This document shows positions 13,422 through 25,060 of a stretch of 64,000 nucleotides of DNA, piece after piece; within the stretch, counting starts at the first letter, position 1; each line of letters starts with the position of its first letter. Source of the DNA: Ochotona curzoniae. Lineage: Eukaryota; Chordata; Mammalia; Lagomorpha; Ochotonidae. The stretch is taken from assembly GCF_017591425.1 (NCBI RefSeq), contig NW_024466218.1:16816001-16880000 (forward strand). The letters run 5' to 3'. The translations under genes and the position numbers were made by a program. The notes under the pieces are model-generated. The model saw only the letters and a list, made by a program, of their open reading frames with translations. It had not been told where the DNA came from and did no database searches.

Positions 13422-13760
13422 AAAAATGTATTTATTTTATTGGAAAAGCAGATTCACAGAGAGAAGGAGACACAGAGAGAAAGTTCTTAACATCTGCTGG
13501 CTTATTACCCAAGTGGCCACAATAGCCAGAGCTGAGCTAATCTGAAGCCTATATCCAGGAGCTTCTTCCGAATCCCCCATGCAGGGACAGGGTCTCAAGG
13601 CCTTGGGTCGTCCTCATCTGCTTTCTCAGACCATAAGCAGGGAGCTACACACTTCGGCACAACAATATATTGGAATTGGTGCAGCCAAGACTAGACCTAA
13701 CACTCAAGTGGGGAAGGATCAAAAGCCATCTTAATGTGCTATACCAAAGCATCATGCTTA
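13422..13760 (-). mobile_element. CSINE
   Basis: Reverse-strand copy from TTTAAAAATGTATTTATTTTATTGG through CCAAGTGGCCACAATAGCC and CTTGGGTCGTCCTCATCTGC to CCAAAGCATCATGC. Diverged head. Confidence 0.85.
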
Positions 13761-13854
13761 GTAGTTAGATTTAATATAAGAAAATGTCTTTATCTCTGTG
13801 TTCTGATTTTTCCATATAGAAAATGATTATTTGGCTTAAAATTGAATTGTTTAA

Positions 13855-14180
13855 ATTTTTTATTTACTAGTTTATTTGAAAAGAGGTGAAACACACACAC
13901 ACACACACAAGAGATAGAAATCTTCCAACTACTGCTTCACTCCCCAAATACTTGCTGTGTGTTGAACTGAGCCAAGTCAGAGCCTGGATCCTAGAACTCA
14001 ATCTGTGCATCCACATAGGTACTACTGACTCTGTGGCTGAGCTATCCCCTGCTGCCTCCTTGTAGGCATCAATAGGAAGCTGTCAAAAGTAGTGTGTCAG
14101 GGACTTGAACTAGACACGCTAAAATGAGAAGGGGATAACCGAAGCAGGAACTTCAGAGCTACTCTAAACTTCTGCTCCTG
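13855..14180 (-). mobile_element. Old CSINE with CA insertion
   Basis: TTTATTTACTAGTTTATTTGAAAAGAGG tail side, a (CA)n run at about 13890-13908, then AATCTTCCAACTACTGCTTCACTCC and ATAGGAAGCTGTC. Strongly diverged; older subfamily. Confidence 0.75.
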
Positions 14181-15371
14181 AATTAGATTTTTCATTAATA
14201 ATTCCGTATTCTAAATAGAAATGTTCAGGGCTGTAACTATATATTACTAGCAAAATCAATCAAAACACATAGAAGTCAGTAGATCGTAACTGAAGAAAAA
14301 TACTGGAAATAGCCTAATTTTATGAAAGGGGTTACTTCGATTCATAATTTTAGGAATTCAACCCCCTGATTCAGTGTTTCTATTGATTTGTCTTCTGTGA
14401 GTAAGATGGATGAAAGTGATAGACCGTATGTGATACCATAGTTAGATGAAGTGTGTGCCTCTAGCACCGTTCACTTATTTTGAGATTTAAAGTACTGATT
14501 GAATTTGAGAGTTTGATAACATAAAAATTAATCTCTCTTTGAGATTTAGTATACTTACTTAAATATACATATACACATACATATATTTCTCTGATAATGG
14601 TATATAAAATTGTGATTCCTTTTAAAAAATTTCCAATTTTAATTTTAATAACACACTATACCTTAACTCAATTAGAGATTACATATTTGTTTTTTTTCAG
14701 CATCTAGTTCCTTCAAGTTACTGTCTTTAAAAAATCTGTTTCTAGAAAAACTGCATGAAACTGAAGTCCTTAACTAACAAGAGACGTTAACAAAAAGATA
14801 TGCCATATGTAGTTAAAACTGACAAAATCTTCAGAATTACATGAAGAGACAGATGCATTCAAACTATTTTATCTTCGCTTCCCAAGAACTTTTACAACTC
14901 TCTAGTCTTCTCTGCCTGAGACATGTTAGGAACCAAATGACATCACTAGGATTCAATCAGCCTCTCAAGCTAAAATTGCACCGTTTTTAACTCAAATTCT
15001 TGGTTAAACTTTTGGATGGCATGTTTGCATAATTTCCAAATGTTCGTTTATGTTCTTAGAGCTGTATTTTTCTATCTTCTGTTTCCAAATCATTTGTAGT
15101 ACTAAAACCACACAGGTGATTGAAAGATTAAATCAATTCTTTGCATTAACTCATACCTTCAACATTTATATTAGTCACCTACCCTCTTACAAATGTGCTG
15201 CAACTTGGACTACGTGGCTGTGAGTGCAGAAGCCCATGGCTTTCCCAAGCAGCAATCAAATAATCTCACTACTTGAGTACAATTATTACAATACTATCAA
15301 TTAATAACAGAAGAAAGGACCTTAGGAAACATTCAGCAATAAACTTTTCCAAGGATGCAATCTTATCTGCG

Positions 15372-15412
<41 letters not shown>

Positions 15413-16349
15413 GAAAGCCATGCACATGAAAGCCAGCTGCAGGAACAGGGTAACAGATAGACACAAAGTTTTTCAATGAGAATTTTAATGTTATTGAATT
15501 CAACGTTTTCATGCCAATGTGTGTGTTAGCATACAGGAGTTTTTTTTTTTTTTTCTTTCCTACTTTTTTTTTTGAGACAAAATGTGACTAGAATGCTAGC
15601 CCACAATTTATGGAAGAAAAGAGATGTTATTGGAACAGTAATTTTCCAAGAAAATTACAACCCAAGGTAACATGGTTTTGTTGTCCAATAAAACACTTCA
15701 CAAAAGTGAAGCAATGCGGGCTTTGAATTTGTAAATTGGGACTTTCATTGGATGTTTCTTTGAAATTAGGTTGCAATAAAAATTGCATAAAATAAACATA
15801 ACGCTTCAAGGATAGTGTGGAAGAATTATTTTAAGTTATCAACAACAAAGTGATGGTTTCCTGTTAAGCAATTGGTGGTATTTTAAGTGAAGCTATTATC
15901 ATTAGAATTTCACAAATGAGTATAAACATGGTATTTTCCCTACAACATTGCTTTGAAAAAAAAATCTGTCAACTGTTCTTTTGTTCCCTTTTATTCACCG
16001 AATTCTTCTGTCAGTGAACAATTTGTGCATCATCTGTCTTCCTCTCCTGTTCTCAAAAAAGGTAATAATTTTCTTATTTCGGCTCAGTTGAAGAAGTATA
16101 CTTAATATGTCAGGTGTTAAGTTGATTGAGGAACATTATTATATCAGGTTTATAATTATTAGAAAATGATCATAGAATCATTGATTCACAGTGGGAAAAT
16201 TATTCACCATGATCATTTTCATCAGTGAAACAATTTCTGCAAACAAAATCCTAGTCAGGCACATAATGTATAAGACAGATACTTGACATCATCAGAGTGG
16301 TGTATAAGCTTGGATTAGCACCTAAGTATTTATTATAAAACTAACTCAT
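14181..16349. other. AT-rich intergenic sequence
   Basis: No gene recognised. Holds a TG microsatellite (15374-15410) and two T-rich runs at about 15540-15576. Confidence 0.55.
15374..15410. repeat. (TG)n microsatellite, pure
   Basis: About 18 uninterrupted TG units, so likely polymorphic. Confidence 0.95.
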
Positions 16350-16596
16350 TGTCAGAGAGAGAGGTGAGGAAAGCTCTACTGCTACAGCAACTGCATGATC
16401 TCAGTGATTCCACAGCTGTTTGTTTCTGATCCATGTCCAGCTGCATGTGAGCAGGGACCCAAGTACCTGGGCCATGCTCCACTGGCATCTCAGGCCCTTC
16501 ACAAAGCTGGATTGAGAAATGTAGCAGCCAGGACACACACAAGCACCTGTACGTGCACCCCGTGCTGCAGGCAGAGGCTCAGCCTGCCATAGCATG
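16350..16596 (-). mobile_element. Old CSINE, diverged
   Basis: SINE-like order on the reverse strand: CAGAGAGAGAGGTGAGGAAAG, ATGATCTCAGTGATTCCACAG, GCAGGGACCCAAGTACCTGGGCC, then CACCTGTACGTGCACC. Called from overall order, not close identity. Confidence 0.6.
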
Positions 16597-17082
16597 GTGC
16601 TGGCCTCCTTTATCACAATTGCAAAAATCCACTTTCCTCCTTTATCTTAGAAGGAAGAAGAGACAAAGCCATCCTTATGTTCTGTACTCTTGTACTAGTC
16701 TTTATATAAATTCACATAACTCCACTCTTTCTACAGTTTGTGATCTTTCCTTTACATTCACCTTGCTGCAAACATGAGGAGGTTGTTTTGGCTGTCTTGT
16801 CCTCCGTCGACAGGCTTTTGGTTAGAGTTGTGTCATTTGGCATCAATGATTTCTTTGTATTAGGTAATATTATACTGTCTTCTATACTACAATTTTAAAG
16901 ACTATTTATTTACCAATAGCTTTTCTTCAAGGTAGAAGAAAAAAGAAGTGATTAGAATTCAAAAATGTGTCTTTAGTGGTGGGCATATCTTTTCATTTGT
17001 GGGAAAATAAGAGAAAAATTTTGGTTTATGTGTAAGTGTATGCTTGACTCTATTAGAAACTGCCAAACTTTTATTTCTCTCT
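16597..17082. other. Unique intergenic sequence
   Basis: Nothing recognised. Confidence 0.55.
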
Positions 17083-17305
17083 TAAAGATTTCTTTCTTCA
17101 TTATTTGAAAGGCAGAGAGGGAAAGGGATTTCGACATCGATCCATGCATTTGTTAGTTCACTCTACAAATGAATGTGAGAGCTGCAGCTGAGACAAACTG
17201 CAGCCAGGAGCCAGGAAATCAATTAGGTCCTCCCTTGTCAGGGGCATCGTCTGCCACTTCCTGGGTGCATCAGATCAGAAGAACAGTGGCCAGCATTCAA
17301 ACAAA
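17083..17305 (-). mobile_element. Old CSINE
   Basis: TTAAAGATTTCTTTCTTCATTATTTGAAAGGCAGAGAGGG tail side, CATCGATCCATGCATTTGTTAGTTCACTC, GCAGCCAGGAGCCAGGAAATC. First member of a dense SINE cluster. Confidence 0.8.
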
Positions 17306-17312
17306 CACAGAA

Positions 17313-17655
17313 ATATTTAAAAATGCATTTTGTTTTTATTTGGAAAGCAGACATACATAGAAAGGAGAGACTGGCAGAAACATAGAAAGAGTTTCCATTT
17401 GCTGTTTCATTCTTCAAAGGGCTGCGACAGCCAGAGCTGGGGTGATCTGAAGTTGAGAGTCAGGAGCCCCTTCCAGGTCTCCCACATAGATGCAGGGGTG
17501 CAAGGACTTGACCCATCCACTCTGATTTCCTAGATGAGGGAGCTTGATAAGAGGTCAAACAGACAGAATGAGAACCCCTGTCCACATATGATGCCAGAGT
17601 TGCAGGTGTGGGGCTCAGCTTCCTACACCTGCAGCATGAGCCCTTGTGTTTGGCC
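17313..17655 (-). mobile_element. CSINE
   Basis: ATTTAAAAATGCATTTTGTTTTTATTTGGAAAGCAG tail side, GGGCTGCGACAGCCAGAGCTGG middle, ending ACCTGCAGCATGAGCC and TTTGGCC. It begins within 10 bases of the previous SINE. Confidence 0.85.
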
Positions 17656-17767
17656 TTAACATTTTATTGCAAGAATGTGTACTAGGATGACTTGCTTCAA
17701 CTTTCTATCAGACTTTGTTATTTTCATTTTATTTCTTGATAGTGACACTTGATTAAACTTTAACAAA

Positions 17768-18095
17768 TTATTTTTTTTATATTTGTTGGAAAGTAAAATA
17801 TACAGAGAAGCAGAGAGACAGAGAGGAAGATCTTCCATCCACTGATTCATTCTCCAAGTGAACTCCACAATGGCTGGAGTTGTGCTGATCTGAAGCCAGG
17901 AGCCAGGAGCTTCTTTAGGGTCTCCCACACGGGTGCAGGGTACAAAGGCTTTGTGCCGTCCTCGACTGCTTTCCCAGGCCACAAGCAGGGAGCTAGATGG
18001 GAAGTGGAGCTGCCGGGATTAGAAACGGCAGCTGTATGGGAACCTGGCAAGTGCAAGGTGAGGACTTTAAGTCACTAGGCTACTGCGCCTGGCCC
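17768..18095 (-). mobile_element. CSINE, near full length
   Basis: Well-preserved reverse-strand copy with TCTTCCATCCACTGATTCATTCTCC, TTTAGGGTCTCCCACACGGGTGC and final CTACTGCGCCTGGCCC. Confidence 0.93.
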
Positions 18096-18189
18096 AACAT
18101 CTAATTAAATTTTAGTTTTAAATTTTAAATTTATACACACATATATTTAATAATACTGCATATATAACTGACAGTGAATACAATATGAG

Positions 18190-18386
18190 TGTTAGTTTTA
18201 TTTGAGAGGTCAAAGGACAGAGAAAGCAGTAGAAAGAGATACAAAGTGCTAGTTGACTGATTTACTCCCCAGTTGGCCTGAAGAGCCTATGGAAGGGCCA
18301 GGGGAAGCCATCAGGGTGAAACCCGGTTCAGTTCTCCCACATGGGAGCCAGGAACCCAGGTATTATAACAATCATTTGCTTTCTTC
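18190..18386 (-). mobile_element. Old CSINE, 3' half, split by a younger SINE
   Basis: TTTATTTGAGAGGTCAAAGGACAG, GACTGATTTACTCCCCAGTTGGCC, CAGTTCTCCCACATGGGAGCC. The copy is broken at about 18386; its other half appears to continue at 18778-18850 beyond the younger SINE. Confidence 0.75.
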
Positions 18387-18426
18387 AAGAGTACATATTT
18401 GGGGCCAAGAGTACATATTTGGGGCC
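18387..18426. repeat. 20-bp tandem duplication next to SINE
   Basis: AAGAGTACATATTTGGGGCC occurs twice in direct tandem (18387-18406 and 18407-18426). The first 15 bases recur at 18763-18777 on the far side of the SINE, where they form its target-site duplication. Confidence 0.95.
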
Positions 18427-18762
18427 AAGCATGAGAGACTAGTGGCAAAGTCGTAGCCTTGTACTGGCCAGGATCCCACATGGACATCTGTTCCTGCTGT
18501 GGCTGCTCCATTTCCCATGCAGCTCATTGCTTATGGCCTGGGAAAGTAGTCAAGGACTACCCAAAGTCTTGTGTTTTTGCACCTGCCTGAGACCTAAAAG
18601 AAGCACCTGACCTCTGGCTCCTGGTTCCTGGCTTCAGGTCAGCTCAGCTCTTGCCTTTGTGGCCACTTGGGGAGTGACCCAGGGGACAGAAGATCTTTCT
18701 CTCTTTCTCCCCGAGTCTCTGTAAATCTGACATTCCAATAAAAATAAATAAATCTTTTAAAA
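18422..18762 (+). mobile_element. CSINE with clear target-site duplication
   Basis: Begins GGGGCCAAGCATGAGAGACTAG, body CATTTCCCATGCAGCTCATTGC, tail CCAATAAAAATAAATAAATC. The duplication AAGAGTACATATTTG flanks it (left copies from 18387 and 18407, right copy 18763-18777). It is inserted in an older minus-strand SINE. Confidence 0.93.
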
Positions 18763-18777
18763 AAGAGTACATATTTG

Positions 18778-18850
18778 AAGGAAGCTTGAATTGAAGTGCA
18801 TCCGGTATTAAATCCTAGCACTCTGATGCGTGATGCAAGCATTCCAAGTC
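18778..18850 (-). mobile_element. Old CSINE, continuing head part
   Basis: GAATTGAAGTGCATCCGGTATTAAATCCTAGCAC then TGCAAGCATTCCAAG fits the missing head of the SINE interrupted at 18386. Confidence 0.55.
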
Positions 18851-18989
18851 ATATCCAAGCTGCAGCCAAACATAGACTTCATTTTTCAGTTTTAAATTGC
18901 CAGAGAAATAATACTGTTAGATCCTTATTATGTCATTATTACATCTTTGTGTTAAATATCTTGGTAATATTTTAGTTCTCTTTTGAAAT

Positions 18990-19285
18990 TATTTTAAAAA
19001 TATTATTTATTTATTTATTATTAGCAAGTCAGTTGCACATCTTCCATATACTGGTTCATTGCCCAAATGGTCACAACAACCAACTTGAGCCAGGCAAAAG
19101 CCACAAGCCATAAGCTTGTTTTTATTCTCCCTCATGAGTGGCAGAGCCCCATGTACGTGGTCATCATTTGATAGTTTCTAAGGTCATTACCTGGATGTTA
19201 CATGGGAAATGCATGGGAGTCCATGTGGATTCCAGCATTAAAGGCGGTACATCCACTAGCTATGGTAGAATGCCAGCTCTTAGTT
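18990..19285 (-). mobile_element. Old CSINE
   Basis: TTTATTTATTTATTATTAGCAAGTCAG tail side, CATCTTCCATATACTGGTTCATTGCCC, TTGAGCCAGGCAAAAGCC. Strongly diverged in the head half. Confidence 0.75.
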
Positions 19286-19339
19286 GTGCTATTTGCATAT
19301 TGCCAAGTCTAACCATCCTTTATATACTCTTAGCGAAAA

Positions 19340-20472
19340 CCTTTTGTAGATAGGTTTTCAGCTAGGCTTACCTGAATATTTCTTCCTCCCTGAGTTATTT
19401 TTACTTTTGTAAGAGAATGATTTGTTAACAAAGAGTTTTTAATTTAGACAAATTACAGTTTATGACACTTTTGCTTGTTCCAATTGTTTTGTATTTCTTC
19501 CTATATGTAGATCTAGTATTTGAGTTCATTTGTATGATATACATGAAACTGAAAACTGTATTTATCACATGGATGTTCAGTTAGGTCAGTCCCATTTTTT
19601 TTTCAAGAATGTATAATTACTTTCACTGAATTACCCTAGTGTTGTGCGGAGAACAATTGACTACGTGGGACCGAACCAATTTCTGAGCTTTTTAAAGTGA
19701 TTTTTGACTCTGGTCCCATTGGAATGCAATGATGTCTTAACTGTATGTAGGTTTGTAGGAAGTTTTTGAAGTGTTTCCTTTCATTTTTGCAAATATATTT
19801 CACATTATTTGATTAGGTCAATATCCAGCCCCAGGGTATTCTTTCTTATGATTTTATTTCCTCTGTTATGTTTCCTGTTTCCTCTTTCAACTCATGTTCT
19901 CATTTAATGATTTAAAACATAATTCAGGTAGTCATTTCAAAGTGTTCCACAAATCTAGAAGTTGGATCATTCGCAGTTGAATTTTTGTTGGCCTTCAACC
20001 TTGAAATAAAGGTCAGGTTTTATTTTTTTTTCCAACATCTTATTTCATATTGGACAACACAACTCATATACTGTAAAAATTTTTATTTCTTTACCTTTTC
20101 TCAAAGAATATTGATACTTTGATCAGTAGAATGTTCCCCATCTAATTATATTGTCTTATTGTAGGGATAATTTAACTCTGGAAAATCTAAATTGTTTCTC
20201 AACCTCTCCCTATCAAATGGATGATACCTAAACTTTGAATTTTCTTTTTATTGAATGTTTCATGGTGGCTTCATTTTTTTAATATAGAATTTATCCTATT
20301 TTAGGATATAATACCTGCTACTTAAAATAGATCTTTAAGGCTCTTCAACTGGATTCCTGAAACTCTAATTAAATTGTATTATCTTTACTTTGAAAATTCA
20401 ATCCCCCCAAGTAGTAGAAAATGTCTGGCATCAATGTTCTGTCCTTAATTTCATAAAATGTTTTTTTTTTAT
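19340..20472 (-). mobile_element. Probable decayed L1 sequence (minus strand)
   Basis: AT-rich sequence with no clear motif of its own. It lies where the 3' continuation of the L1 ORF2 at 20810-21075 would be. Assigned mainly by position; it could be partly unique DNA. Confidence 0.35.
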
Positions 20473-20801
20473 AAAAAAGATTCATTTATTATTTGCATTG
20501 GAAAGTCAGATATATAGAGAAGAGGTGTGACAGAGAGGAAGATATTCCATCCACAGATTCTCTTCCCAAGAAACCTCAATGGCTATAGCTGAGCTGATCT
20601 AAAACCAGGAATCAGGAGCTTCTTCTGGATATCCCACATGGGTGCAGGATCCCAAGGATGTGTGACATCCTTGATTGCTTTCCAAGGCCACAAGCAGGGA
20701 ACCAGATGGTAAGCAGGGCATCCAGGAAAAGAACTTGCAACCATATCGGATCCTGGTGCATGCAAGTGAGGACTTTAGCCAATAGACTACCACGCTAGGT
20801 C
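20473..20801 (-). mobile_element. CSINE inserted in L1
   Basis: Full reverse-strand copy from AAAAAAGATTCATTTATTATTTGC to GACTACCACGCTAGGTCC. L1 ORF2-like sequence resumes directly to its right. Confidence 0.92.
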
Positions 20802-20809
20802 CATTTTTT

Positions 20810-21600
20810 AAATGTTTTTTCAATGTGTAAGTCTATATTATCAGATGTAAGAATGGCTGCACCAGCTCATTTTTCCTTTCCATTGGCTTGGAATATCTTT
20901 TGTTGCATCCTTGTACTTTCGCTTTCCATATATCTTTGTTGATGAGATGTGTCTTCTGTAGAAAACAAACAGGTTTTGGTTTTTGATCCAGTCTATTAAT
21001 CTATGATGTTTGATGAGTTTAACCTATTTACATTCAGGGTTAATACTGATAGCTCATAACTTGGTCCTGCCATTTTAGCAATGGATTGTTCATTGATTTA
21101 GTCTACTGTTGTAGTAATGGAACGTTTTCCACATTTGACTTTGGTTTTGCAAATTCTTTGAGCTTTTTTTTTACTGTTGAAGAATTTTATTTCATTTCAA
21201 AGTCAAAAGAAAGCTTGGCTGGGTAAAGCATCTCTGCTGACAGTCCTTCCATTTTAGAACCTGAAATGTGAAACTCCATTCTCTTTTGGCTTATCGTGTT
21301 TGCTCTGATAGGTCAGTTGTGAGTCTGATAGGGGTCCTTTACATACTAATTGATTTTTTAATGTGAATCTTTCAGGATCTTTTCCTAAGTTTCAACTGAA
21401 GAGAGCTCGATTATCATGTGTCATGGTGAAGATCATTTTTGGTTAACCATGTTGGGAGTTCTGTGCCCCTCCTGTATTTTGTTTCCTAATTTTTTTCTCC
21501 AAATTAGGGAAGTTTACATTTATGTCATTGAATAAACCTTTCAACTTAGCTTCTCTTCCATGCCCTCTGGACCCAGGACCATATTCTCTTTTTTCTTTTT
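20810..21600 (-). pseudogene. LINE-1 ORF1/ORF2 remnant
   Basis: Read on the minus strand, 21060-20830 matches the start of the L1 ORF2 endonuclease domain: LNVNRLNSSNIID, then in another frame QKTHLINKDIWKAK, then IFQANGKEK. In intact L1 these correspond to the TLNVNGLN, QETHL and YQANGKQK regions. Upstream, 21190-21450 matches the C-terminal domain of ORF1: the P-I-R-L-T segment and the YPAKLSF-like stretch are visible at nucleotide level. Frameshifts and stops interrupt every frame, so it is dead. The ORF1-then-ORF2 order on the minus strand is as in an intact element. Confidence 0.88.
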
Positions 21601-21922
21601 TAAAAAACATTTTATTTTTATTGCAAAGTCAGATAAGAGAGGAGGAGAAACAGAGAGGAAGATATTCTGTCCAATGATTCACTCCTTAAGAGACAGCAAC
21701 AGCTGGAGCTGAGCCTATCTGAATCCAGGAACCAGGAGCTTCTTTAGGGTCTCCCATGAGGGTGCAGGGTTCCAATGCTTTGGGCCATCCTCGATTGCTT
21801 TCCCAGGCCACAAGCAGGGAGCTGGATAGGAAGTGGAGCAGCTGGGGTTAGAACCGCCACCCATATGAGATCCCAGCAAGTTCATGGCAAGGACTTTAGC
21901 CGCTAGGCCACTGTGCCAGGCC
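21601..21922 (-). mobile_element. CSINE inserted in L1 ORF1 region
   Basis: Well-preserved copy from TTTTATTTTTATTGCAAAGTCAG to GCCACTGTGCCAGGCCC. It lies inside the presumed ORF1 region of the minus-strand L1 and carries the young-type tail. Confidence 0.93.
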
Positions 21923-22739
21923 CATCGGGATAGTACTTGTATTCTTCCTGTCTTCCATGGTATAAGCCTGTCTTCTCTAGTACCCATGATTCCATTCTAG
22001 ATAGTGATATCTTTAATATTTATGAATTTCTGTAATTTCCTTTATTATAATTAATCGGGAAGTTAATTTCCCAAGTATGAATTCCCAATTATAATATTTC
22101 AAACATCTGGATTATAGGTGGTATTGTTGTATAAATAGATGTTATTTATCATCCCATAAGTTATTTGCATAAAAACAATAAAATATTTTATAACGATAAG
22201 CTATGCAAAAGCATATGTAATCCCCTTATATAAATGATAAACAAAAATGCACTGCAATTCCTTGAACTCTGTGTCTAAGATAAATCATTGAGGAGGAAAT
22301 TACTTTAAAATTTATAAGCCATTTATACTAGCAAAATCAGTATTCAGGATTTTGGTCAATTATTCAGAAGATCTTACATCTAAGAGGCTGGAGAGGATAC
22401 TTTTCAGTTTCCTGAGTACCCTTAGAATGGATTAGCCAGAGAATTACCTTGTAATTATAATAATTCATTCTCATTTATCAAGGAGTAATATCAGAAATGT
22501 TTTTGCACCAGGATTCATAAATGGCCTTGGGACTACAATGAGGGAAATATTACCTGCTGTTTAAATGTAATGAATTAGCTACCAAGGTCAAAATTCCTTG
22601 CTAGTAGAGAATTGTTTTATTTGTTATTTATCCATAACCTGAAAGGTATATTTCATTCTTAAGCAATGTTTTAATGAAAAAAATATATAATCGGTTTTAA
22701 ATACACTCAAAATTTTTCTGGCCAGCAAGAACACCTGGC
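21923..22739 (-). mobile_element. Probable ORF1 5' part or unique DNA
   Basis: Where the 5' part of L1 ORF1 and the start of its 5' UTR would be expected, the sequence is AT-rich and no longer readable as protein. The L1 assignment is positional only, and strongest up to about 22010. Confidence 0.35.
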
Positions 22740-25060
22740 TTCTCCCGGTGCAGGCAGGCTCTAGGCACCTATGGATGCTGGCTTGCAGTGGCTCATGCCA
22801 AGGCAAGCTGTGCAAGCCTGGAAATTTCTACCTGTGCTTGATCCTGGGTGGGGGTGTAGGAGGGCTGAGCCTAGGTCAGCATGCTAGTGTGCTGTGCTGG
22901 TGCACTGGGCCTTAGGAACTGTGAATGTGCTTGGGTGGGCAAAGGGGTAGGGTCCTGTTTCAGCATATGTGCCACAGGATGGGGTCAGGGGACATCTGTG
23001 GTCTGAGGCTCCTGGTGGGCAAGCAGAGCTTCAGGCAGGAATGCTACCACAGCAAAAGACCAGGCTGCAGAAGACCAGGTTGGGGAACTCAGGTGCTCCC
23101 AGGTATAGGAACTCTGGATTGTTCAGGGAAGGGGGGAGGGGTTGTGTGGGCAGGATGACCGCTGAGGAAGTATGTTGCAGTGGAGGAATGAACTCTGGAG
23201 GACTTCCACTGATGGTTTGGAGAAGGAAAGCTGGAGGACATTTCTGGATCAGACTTATACACCCACCCGTGTGGAGACCTGAATAAGCTAGTTAGCATAA
23301 ACCACCACCTACCAGCACATACTAAAACTAGGGCTGGGAACAAACCTGACAGGGACAGGTCACGGTAACCACCAGTGAGTGTTGGAACAGGGAGCAATAC
23401 GTTAGGCTGGGCCACGACACTAATCAGCACATGAGAGAACCAGGTACAAGGACAGATTCTGTAGGGGTTATGTGGGCCCACCCACCCCTGTGGAACTGCA
23501 ACATCTGCTTAAGAGCTGGGGTAATGGCAGGCTGAACTAGGCATGACAATGGATTGCTGAGACACATATGGTATGGAGTTGGGAATAGGCCAGGCTGCCC
23601 AAGGTGCAGCACCTGTTGATGCACACCAAAAATAGAGTGTGGGGAGGGCTAGACTACACCATCCAGAAATTCACACAAAAACTGAGACAGAGGGGGCAGC
23701 CTGTGCCAGGTAAGGGCCTACCACACACTGGTACATGTGGGATCTAGGTCTGGGAGTGGGCCTGGTGGGAGAAACTCCGTTAGTGTGGTATAGTTCCTGC
23801 TGGTAAGCATGTGAGTCAGAGCTGGGTGCTGGTCAGGCCTGGCAGGGCTGATTCACTTGTCAGCAAGAGTGTGGGTTGGTTCAGGGGCTAGGGACAGAAA
23901 AGACAGGGCCAGGCCAAATATTAGCATACTGACATATGCAAAAGCCAGGATGGAATGTAGACCACACTCTGGTAGGCTGTCACATCTAATAGTTTGCATG
24001 AAAGCCAGGAATCAGGGCAGCATTGGCAGGGCTAAGCTACAGCACAGATTAGTGAGAGTTGGTACTGGTGGTGGCCTGGTACAGGCCAAGCTGCAGCATC
24101 TGATGGCAAAGCCCATGATGGGGGATGGGCTATGTCTTGCTGAGTCAGAGCAATCACTGACACATGCAAAATATATGACTGAGAATAGGTCCGGTATAGC
24201 CTGGTGGAGGGGGTCTTTGTGAGCATGCCTGTTAAGTCACCTCTCCCACTGGTAATTATGAGAATCGTGACCTAAGACAGACAAAAGTAGGTAGTGCTAC
24301 AATACCCATTGCCTGGCATGTGAGCTTGCCTAGGAGATTCAGGCTGGGCTAAGTGAACATATCTACTGGTGCATGCATGAGCCAGAGTGAGTGTAGGCTG
24401 GTTGGACTTTGCCATAGCATCAACTGGCAAATGCTGGGACAGGAGGCATGTCCTGTCAAACTACACCACAGAAGCATTTGAAAAGTGCTAAATCTGGGGA
24501 TGGAAATGGGCCTAGTATGGAAACTGTGAGCATCTCTCTGAAGGGCTACCGGTCAGCATAAGAACCAGGACTAGGGGCAGCATGGCTGGACAGGCGGTGG
24601 GATTGGTTGCACTGAGCTAGCTTGCAGCATCCATTGTTGTATACAAAAGCCTAATGGGATGCAGGACAGACTTGACCAATTTGTTGCACGTGCGATCACG
24701 TGCAGGAATCAGTGTTGGAGGCAGGCCTGATAGGAGTTATTAAGCATCACTCTAACTAGGCTGCAGGATCTCCTGGTGTGTGTGAGGGCAGTGTGTGGTG
24801 GGCATGGTTGGGTTGGCCTTAGCACTCATTTGTTTGCATATGAGAGGGGTCTGGGAACCCAGCTAATCAGGTGACTACAATCATCAGTGTGTGTGTAAGT
24901 GATGGACTGAGCCAGACCCATGGAATACGTATGTACACAGGTGGGTCCCCATGGTTCCTGAGGTCTGTGCAGGTTTCTGAAGTCGTGACTTGAACCAATG
25001 GCTTGTAACTGTTGAGAAGGTTGCCTGTGTGTAGCACAATTTTATTTTGGCTGCTCATTT
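22740..25060 (-). repeat. G-rich degenerate tandem array, probable L1 5' UTR (antisense)
   Basis: About 2.3 kb of G-rich plus-strand sequence built from diverged units of roughly 50-65 bases. Recurring words are GCTGCAGCATCTG, GGCCAGGCTG, AGCCAGGA and CTGGTGAGCATG. It begins about 1.3 kb (allowing for the inserted SINE) 5' of the L1 ORF1 C-terminal region, which is where that element's 5' UTR should be. Long open frames here (22925-23481) reflect low stop frequency in GC-rich repeats. A minisatellite unrelated to L1 is the alternative. Confidence 0.6.

Noticed and set aside
22925..24222. Several 60-130-codon frames on both strands
   Set aside because: They fall in the GC-rich degenerate tandem array, where stops are rare; overlapping frames on both strands show no protein-level pattern.
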